This document shows positions 23,126 through 37,500 of a DNA stretch of 64,000 nt, one piece after another. The notes beneath the pieces are model-generated. The model was given only the letters and a program-made list of their open reading frames with translations, did not search any database and was not told where the DNA came from. Source of the stretch: Acanthaster planci (lineage: Eukaryota > Echinodermata > Asteroidea > Valvatida > Acanthasteridae); assembly GCF_001949145.1 (NCBI RefSeq), contig NW_019091479.1, forward strand, positions 740,767-804,766. The letters run 5' to 3'. A program made the position numbers and the translations under genes. Every line of letters begins with the position of its first letter. The first letter of the stretch is position 1.

Positions 23126-26100
23126 AGTTTACAAATGATAGAAACTTAATTAATTTATTAGTCAATCATGCCTCCTGACCCACTTGCTTTTGTGATGCGG
23201 TCGATTCACAATGGTGTTCCTCCAAGAGTTTGCAACGCACTGGCTGATCACAATGCGCGAAATCTGCCAACCATTTCCAAACGCACATTAAGGCCGTTTT
23301 CCAATACTCATCAATTCGTCTCCGTCTGAGGCTAAGTTCCCAAAACCAATCCCCGACTGTGGGCCTGGAGCGTTTAAATTACATTGGATTACTGTAATGG
23401 CTTTCTTGCATCTTATTTGATGTTCTGTGGCACTATTTGACTGATTACTGCGCTTTCAGCTTCAATGCCAGCTAGTAAAAAAAAAAGTTGAAGCCTCATA
23501 CGGAGCCGAAGTTGAGTTTTGGAAAACGGGCTAAGTCGACAGATTTCGTGCATTATGATTGGCCAGTGCGTTGTAAACTCTTGGAGGCGCACTGTTATGA
23601 AATGCCTGTATTGGAAAGAATTCTTGACTCACTCGAGGTTGTCAGGTTGAATGATTTCTTGATCATTTTCAGCCTCTTCTGAGACAAGCCCCTTTCCCTC
23701 GGATTTCAGAATCGGAATGCTGAAGTCTTATTGCATGCTTCAGGGGGTCTTATCTCAAGCTTATGAATGTCCCTCAGTTTCGAATTCAGACCAGCAAGAT
23801 AGTGGGTCTAATAATCTACTCGTGCTGAACAGAATAACAATTTGTATGCCTTGAAAATTGCGACTTTTGAAAAGAGAAAGGAACTCTTGTTTTTAATGCT
23901 CTATTTCTAGTGGGCCGCAAACACTTAGGGTTTTTGTTTTTTGGAAAAAGAGATGGCATTTTATAGGTTGATCATCTTAAATTGAAAATTTCTCTCAAAA
24001 GCAATTATATGTTGATTATACAACTGCCACAAACGAAACAATTTGACTCGTCTCACCAAAGAAAGACCTGGGTTCTGTTGCAGATTTACCTTTGTCTGCA
24101 AAGCTGCACGCCATCACGCACTCTTCTGCCCGGTTACTAACACGAAATTTTCAACATGACCAGTTCTTGATCCTACGGATTAGCATTGTTTAACAAATAG
24201 AAAGCCTCTGTTGGCACACACAACTGTGCCAATAAAAGTTGACCTTAAAAAATAATTCGGGATAGAAATCATATTATGAATGCGTTACTGCTCCCTTAAG
24301 GACTACTTCTGAAATGTGTGTAAATTTATTGTCCACAAATGTCTTCCTAGTAGTCAAGGTATATCATTTAAAAAGAGAAATTTCACAATATCTGCTACGA
24401 ACAAAATAGGGAAATTTGTTACAAATTCTATTTGCACAGAGCTGTTAAATTATTCAAGTTGAATTGTTCACAATAAAAAACAGACATTTTCTTTTAATTT
24501 TGCTGACAGACGTTGAATTTAAATTTTGTAACTGGACAAAACAAAAATGTTCAAGAAATTCACAAAAAGGAAGCAATAAAACAATTATTTTTCATGTTGT
24601 TTAATCATAGCAAGTTAATTCTGCATTAATCTTTGTAACTTGGGTACATTACCCTGCTATATTACATTATATAACTGATTAATACTTCAAGTTATTAAAA
24701 ACTTATAATGAAGGATGAAATATGTAACTGAAGACATCCCAAACTAGATGCTAAATTTTATTCCCAAACTGTTGTCTACATGTTTAAAAAGAATCATGTC
24801 CCACGTTCAGGGAATTCACCAAAATATCAGTGTTATGGATCTTAGTTTGGTCTTGGCTGGTAACCTGACCTGGTTATGCAACTGCAACCATGCCTCAACT
24901 GGTACTCGTAACAAAAATATTTCAACATGATGATCTGGTGTAAGAACTACGTGTGCAACATGAATTTTATTTGAGCGAATGTGCAATCCTTATAGTTCGC
25001 ATTACTTTTTGGCGAGACTAATACACTGACTGCAACACAAACTGTAGCCTCATACATGTAAAAGACAACCTTTCTTGGTTCTGCATACACATTTTAATCA
25101 ATTACATAACTAAACTAACTATATAGTGTAAGTTACAAGTGCTTTAACAGTTAAGTTTACTCCCAAATCTCAGGTAACACGTCACTAAGCAAGAATGAAA
25201 GGTAAAGTTCCTTCATTATTGCTTGCGTGACAGTACAAATCCTGTGGACTAAAGTCTGAGATCTCCTGCATGTCTGTCTTGTTTATTCCTACATGTCTTC
25301 AAAAATGCTTTAAGTTAACCAAATAAAAAAACCTATACATCATTTTTTTACATTTTTTTTTTACAACTAGAATGATCTTGGACTGGATGCAGGAAAAACA
25401 CATTAGGATTTTAAACCACTACAAATACAAAGGCACAGGTCATTGTTCTGATCAATGCTTAAGTGATTGTAAGAGTAAATGGAGCCTTCATCAACTGTAT
25501 ACATGCTTGAACACCTAAGAATGACAACCTGGAAAAAAAGATGAACTGCTTTTACTAATAGAAAGGGCGAACTATTCATTGACGTGAACTTTTTTTAATA
25601 ACTTTTTTTATAATTATACTATGGTATCAGGACATAAAATTTTCCCTCTATATTTTGGTTTGAGTGACTGCATTCACATTTTTGAGATGAGCCTACGACT
25701 ACTATCCTCCTTGCCTCGTTGAGCAAGAATTTTAAAGTTTTAAGAGCTAAACAAAAACTTGACGCAAGAAGAGGATCACATCTACATGTATACCCTACCA
25801 CCCCCTGTCAAAACCAAACTAAAAATTGACTATGTGTATTACCAATGCAACAAAGACCATGATACTAGCAGAGGAAGCCAAACATATAACCGGTGTAGGT
25901 ATCAGGTGATTAGCGAACACTGAAATGCAGCCTCAGTATAAATGCAGTAGCAATTAGGCTGCATTTGACTGTTTTTGATGCAAAGGATCTCTTAAAAACC
26001 AATTCTCTTCACAAATATGTCCAGAAAGTTGCCTTAAATTGACATTTTTGTCTTATTACTACAATGCTGAAAACCAAAAGTTCCAGGATGACATGTTTAG

Positions 26101-26883
26101 GTTCTTCTGCAACACGGCACATACATGTACAAAAATACAGTTACTGAACAAATTATTATCAAGGGATTTATGAAAAACCATTGACAAAGTCTGGAAATTT
26201 ATACACACTTTCACACAGTCATCACAAATCTTATCCCTTCCCATGGTTTTAGTCATGGACGCAAGTAAAAGACACAAGCCCTCGAAAGAACTAGCATTTT
26301 ATGCCAAATCTCAATGGAGGGGAGAGTACCGAAGCATGACGTCATTTGAACCACAAAGTATAGTAACAAATGGATTAAGTTCCAATGCTGGTTTACTCAT
26401 TGATTCTGATGCTTATGCCTTTAACACACATAACTGTACCTGACGTATTCGCTTCAGTATTCTATGGCATGCCTGTGACTTCACGCTTCTAAGAACTTTA
26501 AACAGGTATTTTAACAAGACCCTAACAAACATTCAGACCACTTCCTTTATGCACACTGAAAATATGCCACACAGATGCAGTGTACCAGTGAAATAATAAC
26601 GTTCCCTGTTCCTAACACGTTCATAACAGGTCTAATTATCACCCAATGGGGAATGTTACTTACAACCAAGCTGTATAAAGGATAAAACGTGTGAACAGTG
26701 TTTTCAAATACCCAATCACTGTGTATTGGCCAACATTCCCCATGCAAAAGCCATTTTCTTGCAACACTTTTGTTGTTACTGGTACAATTTGCATAAAGCA
26801 GACATAAGAAGGCTTTCCTCTAGTGCCTCACAAACCTTTCCTGTGTGGGTACAAAAACCAATAACAGATCGGATGACAGACGC
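23126..26883. other. Intergenic region between ABCG and CDC42 3' ends
   Basis: The left part holds the ABCG 3' UTR, interrupted or followed by a foldback element (23219-23587). The right part, up to 26883, probably contains a long CDC42 3' UTR on the minus strand. TTTATT (AATAAA on the minus strand) occurs near 24965 and 25280, but no poly(A) site can be chosen. Open frames here have no coding support. Confidence 0.45.
23219..23587. repeat. Foldback element downstream of the ABCG gene
   Basis: The left arm 23219-23333 starts CCTCCAAGAGTTTGCAACGC. The right arm 23491-23587 ends GCGTTGTAAACTCTTGGAGG. Matching blocks continue inward (CGAAATCTG, CCGTTTTCCAA, CTCCGT-TGAGGCT). The arms are about 100-115 bp, diverged, with a spacer of about 155 bp. 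There is no coding capacity. Confidence 0.75.
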
Positions 26884-30820
<3,937 letters not shown>

Positions 30821-31399
30821 CTGAAAAAACGAGAGAAATACATGCTACTCTACAAATGTTTTAAAATTGGAAGATACTCAGAACACACAAGTGTAGGAGC
30901 ACGATCAGTGACACTGATCATGTGACCAAACTATGGTCACACAATGTGTACGATCAACGAGCCACAGTGGAATGAATTTGTACATTTTGCCAACAACTTT
31001 TAAAATTTTGGTTACAAACCTGTACCAAAGCAAACATAAGTAAATCTTGGCCCCAGACTAGTCTTGGGTCAGTCAACTGGACTACCTACATGTATGTATC
31101 TTTAGCCCTACAGTTCTACGCCCAAATCCCCTAAGACCAGTGGTGCAAGAAACCTTTTCCTTTAAAAAAAAAAGAAGCTTCCAGTGAAACCAGTATTTCT
31201 CATACAACTTACGTAACCTCAGCTGGACATTAATTTGCCATTCTGGCAATTACCCAGATGTTCTTGTATGTGAAATCTTAGGTTTTTATTTTCTCATCTT
31301 GATACTGCCAACTGCCATTCATTACTACACCAATTTGCTCCTGATTGCTTATCACTAAAATATCAATGTGCAGGTGTACTTGGATGCCAACTTGTACAT

Positions 31400-32250
31400 A
31401 CTGAGGAAACAGTCAGCATACTCCCAGAATTGTGAGGAATTTCTCGTGTGCCTCACAGTTCCAGATTTTTATTGCTTTGGGATTCTGAATGTGCCCGTTT
31501 ATTGTCTACAACTGCACTTTCATAATCAAATCTTCTCCCAAAAGCCATCCACACTAATATCTGCTCATTAACATGCGATCATGATGGTGGTTTTTGACTG
31601 TGTACAAGCTCTTTTTGGCAAAATTCAGAGCTTTTTCTTACTATCCTTATCTCTTATTACATGTTGATGTACATATATATACACTGTACCATTTGGAGTG
31701 GGGGAGTGTGGCAGAGCACATGCTACACGCAAAACTGTGTGTGTGGGAGCATGGAAATGTTTTTTGGAAGTACGCTGTTGTGAAACTGTCGCACTAATCT
31801 TTGATTTCAATGCATCTATAGATCTCTCTTAGTGGACACCATCTTTGTAGGAAAACTACAACTGCATATATAATGCAAACAGGCGCCATACTCCCCCGAC
31901 TTGAAATGGTCAAGCTGATATCGGATTTAGTGCACTGATCACCATTAGTGTCATTACAAAGACTGTGTGGTTCCCTGCACAAAGACTCTTTGACGTCTCT
32001 TGATAGAATCTTGATAAGAAAAGTCAGAATTATCAAGTTTGGCATCCAGGCTGTTATATTGAATGTTGGTTAAGTTGCCCTCGTTTTGTGAAGTGTGTGT
32101 GACGGATCACACTAATGGCGACAGTACATGTATGTGTCCACATCGATATGTAACAAGAGGATGGTAAGAAAAAACTCTGAATTTGCCAAAAATAGCTCGT
32201 ACACAGAGATTGCCTCACAATCCTGGGAGTATAGCGACTGTTTCCTCAGT
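31400..32250. repeat. Diverged long inverted repeat
   Basis: The left blocks 31400-31437 (ACTGAGGAAACAGTC...TTGTGAGG) and 31599-31690 (TGTGTACAAGCTCTTTTTGG onward) have reverse-complement partners in 32120-32250. The left arm carries about 160 bp of extra sequence between its two blocks. The spacer of about 430 bp contains the repeat at 31817-31876. Confidence 0.7.
31817..31876. repeat. Dispersed repeat B, partial copy
   Basis: Starts TATAGATCTCTCTT and continues ACCATCTTTGTAGGAAAACT. It matches the left half of the element at 46619-46841, which has the same start and the same CATCTTTGT/AAAA-TACAACTG blocks. The right end of the element was not found here. Confidence 0.6.
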
Positions 32251-33004
32251 CATGTCAGTGGTGCAGTATCCAGCAGCCATGACAAGCAGACTAGAGTAAA
32301 CTGAGTTGTATGACACTTGATGTTTCGCCATTCAGGAAATAGTCATTGGCATACCCGTGCACACTCTCAGACTTATGAATGGTGCACTCGGCCAGCTAAT
32401 GTGACGTTGTCAATATTCTCCCTGCATTTGAGCAACAGTAGGAGTTTCCAATTTAAACATGAAATTTCTCTTCTTCCCAATTGTAAGTACATGAAGTAGG
32501 CCTGAGGCTAAACCACTACTAGCACTAGACTAAATCTAAGTGGTTTAGACATGTGACAAATCCCAGGCCAATCCAACCAGCAGCTGTTGGGTTCAGGCTG
32601 GTGGGTGGAGGCACGAGACGAGGCCAGAACATGCATGGGTGGCGCAGCTGCGGCAGTAAGCAGGAAGGGCTAAGACATGTAACTTGAACATGCAAAAGAG
32701 TAGGAAGAGTACTTTTGTCAAAACTTCAGTCACAACAAATTCGCAACAAACACAAAGCAAATTTTAACATGTTTAAGCATCGATAAAATATAGTGCTAGT
32801 TACAAACGTAATCAACAACTAACAGCCCAAAAGTGTTATGCCTACAGTAAGTAATGTCAGTAGGACAATAGCTGCAAAAAAGTAACAACACTGAAGGCCC
32901 GGAAATGAAATAATGATCCTCTATGTCGGAAACACACGGTCTACTCCTTATTATTAGGATGAGGCAGTGCAGTCGCCGCGTAAATAAACGATCCCATAAC
33001 TTAC

Positions 33005-33060
33005 CTTGCAAACGACAAAATAACACTTATCAGAAAACAATCTGCCTCAGCTTTTGCTTT
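33005..33060 (-). promoter_or_regulatory. Candidate alternative 5' exon of CDC42 (proximal)
   Basis: On the minus strand a strong donor (TTTGCAAG|GTAAGTTA) ends a possible untranslated exon at 33005. Any transcript using it would splice to the acceptor at 30821. The 5' limit is arbitrary. It contains no support beyond donor quality and position. Confidence 0.4.
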
Positions 33061-33183
33061 AAATAATGATCCACATCTCCCAATTATAGAACATTCAGAA
33101 GACAGAATACGTCATCAAAATTTAAAGACTAAAACGTTCGTTTTAAGATTCTCTAAGTCTATTTTGGGCGTTGGTGAACTTAC

Positions 33184-33260
33184 CACTTCTGCCGGGTTTC
33201 CGCCTATTGAGTCAGGGTTTGAGATTAGCGATGTGCGCATGTAATTACGCATTAAAATTT
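33184..33260 (-). promoter_or_regulatory. Candidate alternative 5' exon of CDC42 (distal)
   Basis: A second strong minus-strand donor (CAGAAGTG|GTAAGTTC, exon end 33184) lies about 180 bp upstream of the first, in a GC-richer patch. Two donors so close together suggest either two alternative first exons or one first exon followed by a small internal one. The 5' limit is arbitrary. Confidence 0.4.
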
Positions 33261-34550
33261 TAGGCTGATGTAATTACCTCGACATAACAAGAGGGCGCTG
33301 TTCGTATTGTGATACTATTTTTAGATTCACGTACAAAAGGCCGCGGCTAAAAGTTACTTTTAGCGTTTACAAATAAGTTGATAGAGCGAGGTGAAACTGC
33401 AACTTGAACTGCAAAAATCCTGGATTCGATAAAAACTGTTTCCAAATATCCCTTTATCTCCACACAACCCCCATGGATGGAATGCTTATCCACTTGACGC
33501 CAGGATTGCTCTACTTTCTTGCTTTTAATTAATTGGTGCAAGAAGCTATGCTGCGGAAAGGCGGTCACACAAAGTTAATGAGACGGCATCAAACCTGTCC
33601 AGATCCAGGCCTTGAAGATAACAGCTTTGTTACCTTCGTCGAGTGGGGACAGGGGGTATAGGTCTTTCCAGGATGATGGTGGGGGGCACTCGAAAGAAGC
33701 CGACCGACGGTTGCTCAATTCTCTTCTGAGGCTTTTTATTATTGCATAGTGGATATTGTCTTCTAGTCCCTTGTCACAAACGGAGTAAAAACCGCTGACT
33801 TTGATCCGTCTTTTTATGATATCACTCAATCCCCCCGCCTCCTTGATTCATCCATTAGTCAAAATGTGCAGTCATATTCGGACACATATTTCGGTGCTTG
33901 GGAATCTACTAGTTTTCAGGATAAAATTATCCCTCTTGAATTTTATTTAAAATTTTGGCAGAAATGTGATTTATGGTACATGTACACCATTAAAAAAAAG
34001 TTAAGTCCTGTGTTAAAACAGCTGCATATGCTATAGCAGCAGGTCTGGCGCAGGTCAGTGGAAGGGGCGGGGACCAGCCGGGGCGAAATGTGATTTTCTC
34101 TTTTTCGCCAGACGGGGGCGCTACAAAGAACTAACGGTTATCGATCCTAGCCGCGCGACCAAGCTAGCTAGATGCATTTGAAAGTTGTTGACATCAGTGA
34201 GTGACATTTTGTATTGAACATGTTGACGAGCTGGGGCGCTAAGAAATGAAATGTGCGTTTGTTGTTTTACATTAATTTCAGAAAGTGATTTGGCTAGTAT
34301 GTGCAAGTAGCTGGCATCGCAAGATGTGAGCTTTGTTTGTTGCCATAGGGTTTAGGGGGCCTATTTTTGTGTACAGGACCGCGAAGACGGTTTATCTAGC
34401 TGTCTTAAGTCACGATAGGTACGCTGCCACACGTGTATCGATCCATGATGATCAATGATTCATCCAATTATAGATACACCAGCAGTACAAAGGCATTACT
34501 TCACAACGTTTCTTTCGACAGTTAATCAGCTGTCCATGTCAAAGTAAATC
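33261..34550. promoter_or_regulatory. Shared upstream region of CDC42 and the coiled-coil gene
   Basis: The two genes point away from each other, and about 1.3 kb separates the distal CDC42 donor from the coiled-coil ATG. The region is less AT-rich in places (around 33600-33700 and 34030-34130), as expected of promoters. No TATA box or named factor site could be assigned. An 84-codon open frame at 33575-33829 (-) has no recognisable domain and was not called as a gene. Confidence 0.4.
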
Positions 34551-37500
34551 ATGTCGCGACCAACAGCTGTCAATGGTATTTTGACGGTAAGTTTTTGAAA
34601 CAAATGTTAGACAATTTAAGAGTAGGTCTTGGTTAGACTTTGTTCAGTGTTGTCATGGTTGTTAGACAATTAAATTTAAGAGTAGGTCTTACTCTTGGTT
34701 AGACCATGGAGGAAGGAGGGCCTCCTTCCTCGATGGTTAGACTTTGACTCAGAGTTTGAGCCTGCTGCATGCAGTGGTGAGTGCAGGATGCAGTGTCGAA
34801 CCGTGGCTGTCAGCGACTGCAGCATGCCTTGTGTGTTCGAGCCTCATGTAATTAACATGTTTAAGGAGTAACAATAACATGCTGAGAAAAAGTTCAATGA
34901 AAGAGGAAAAATTATGCTGCTACGCCCCAACTAGATAGTCTGTTGCAAATATAGTTGGGACAGTCCCAACTGCAGCTCTGCAGTTAGGACTGCTGGCCCA
35001 AATATTTTAACCAATGCCTATAGAAAATTTCTCAACCTTATTAAAGTTTTCGCATCTTACAATTGACCTAATTCATCTGAAATGCGGCACTTCCATCTAT
35101 GACATGACATTGTAAACAATATGAATTTGGCATGTGCTGGGCACATGCAAAGGACCTCTGTGCGATAGTCATATCATTGTTGGGATGGTCCCAACTTTAG
35201 TCATGATAGTTGGGACTGCTGTATACTTGGGGCGTAACAATGCCCGGCATGTACTCTAGACCATGAGCCTGTAATTGTTGATGCTGCATGGGTGATTTTG
35301 CACAATGGTAGAAAGGCATTGTGGGAAGGAAAAGGGGGCAATGTTTGCTCCTTTCCACAATGTCTTTCTACCATTGTGCAAAATCACTTATGCACTATTA
35401 GTAATAAGGCTGATGGAGGAAGGAATAGTGTAGACATCATTAGTATGATCACACGTCACATGCACCCCCCAGCATCATTGCTCGGCACCATTGCTTGGCA
35501 CCATAGAATCACATGTAAGTAACTTGGTCGGACTCTGCGAGTTGCCTTTTTAAATATTTGGACTTGGTTGGGTTACCATAGCTCGACTATGTCCAACTTT
35601 TTACAAAGGCAGTTCGTAGAGTCTACGTTACTAGGACTAGCTATGGCGGGGCTGGTGCCAGCAATTCCCTCAGATTTCTACCGGGTACTTAAAACCCCCA
35701 AAACCAGGCAGAAGAATTAGACCAAGAAAGCCTGGCAGTTCACACTCATCAAATGTACTAGCTAGTTCCATTGCTACAAATTGCAACACAGACCAACTAA
35801 AAACTCTTTCTTCAATACATCAATTATTGACTGGAACCACCTCGACAACGTCTTTGTTCAAGTGGACTCGGTTGGGAAGTTTAAAAACCTCCTTGGTCAC
35901 AGGCCTCACTCTACATGGCAAAATCGAAGTACACATACCCTCTCTCTCTGTTGCATCAAAGCCAGAATTGGTGTCTGCAATGTAAAGATACAGTACAGAT
36001 GACAAATGTTCTCATGGCATACATGGGCACTGACATCACGCGTGAATGCCATGAATATGAACTGACATGATTGATGACATGATTTCAGTGCCAGGAAGAA
36101 TATGCAGAAAGAAGAGCTTAAATGATTGACCTTGATCAGGTTAATTCATAAAGGGTGAAATGGATAATTCATCTTAATGACCTTGTGTTGTGTTGACTTT
36201 TTTGGGGGAAAACAGCTGCCACTTCCTTACGTACAGCTTGCACATACATCTACATGTATTTTTCATAGTTTTTAATCTTTTTATTTATTTTCCCTGGACC
36301 TTTTAGAACAAGAATGAACTTGATGAGATAAATCGAAGACTAAAGCAGAATGGTATAGATCCACGGATTGGTGACCAGGCCAAGCTTCAGGAATTATGGC
36401 ATCTGTTTGCACGAACTGAAGCTGATCTTCTGACCTCAAAGCAAGCATTGAGTGGAGCTGAGAGGCAACATGCTGTGGAAATGCAGGAGGTGGGTCAAAG
36501 AAATCACAGGATTCCAGTCAGTTTTTATCTCTCTTTTATTCACGGAACAGTAAAGTCTGTTCCATGCCATAACCCTGCCAGACGCAGCACATTGCAATAA
36601 GTGAAAAAGTCTGATACGCTTCAATGCACTTATCAATCAGCAGTGCTCAGCTGAACAAATTGGCCATGTTGAGACAATGGGAGCTAGTCCCATTGAACAT
36701 GCCACTGTTGGATCTTGTGGTGACTGGCTACCACAGCCTCCCAGGCTGTTTGGCCTTGGGAAAAATTGACCTCATAGGGAGGGTTAGGGTTGATGTTCTC
36801 TGTCAGGGGACCCAAGATGTAAGAAGTGCTTTGTAGAATGCCAGTACATTGTAGACTCTCAACTCTATATTAAAAACACAATGCAAGGAAAATAAACACA
36901 ACAATATTGAGAATGGTGTTCTTTCTTAGAAAGCTCATCTACAGTATTTGTTAAAAGTCTGGGTTACAGCTGGGTGTGACTTTCAAGTTTTCTTTAAATT
37001 TTTATCTGATTTCCACACTTAGTTTTTTTCCAAGAGAATCTATATTGAGTATGAAGGAATGGATGGTACATGTCACTTAAAATGACTGATGGAACCTTGT
37101 GTTTAAGTGATAAATGTGCCCCTAATAATCCTAACTGTGCAAGGGTTGCTGGACCTAACCTTCCCCATTCACACAAAGTTAAACACCCATATGGGACTTT
37201 GTGCACAGAGGCTGTTGGACTTTGTTTTTCTGAGGTGTGCCAAACCCAATGCAAAAACCAACTGTCTTGGCCTACCAGACCTACAAGTACATGTACATGT
37301 ATCCCCACAGAATTAAACACTTTACTACTGTTTAATTCTGTGTGGTTGGAGAAGGTTAGGGTTAACTGGGCTGGCTTTGTCTGTGCACTTTTCCTGCCTT
37401 TATACATCTACATGTAGGTCTACAGCCTTCATTGTCTCGTAATTGTCTTTCTTTACAAAATTAACTATTTTAAGTGTTAGTTTCTGAGCTTGATGAATTT

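Larger units (their letters stand above)
30821..33004. other. CDC42 5' UTR intron
   Basis: The intron upstream of the first coding exon of CDC42. It holds a diverged long inverted repeat (31400-32250). In that repeat's spacer is a dispersed element related to the one at 46619-46841. A short hairpin (CTAAACCACT...AGTGGTTTAG, about 32510-32550) also lies here. No coding exon was seen. Confidence 0.5.

Noticed and set aside
33575-33829. 84-codon minus-strand frame between CDC42 and the coiled-coil gene
   Set aside because: No domain, no clear start context and no partner exons. It may be promoter-proximal sequence with low stop density.
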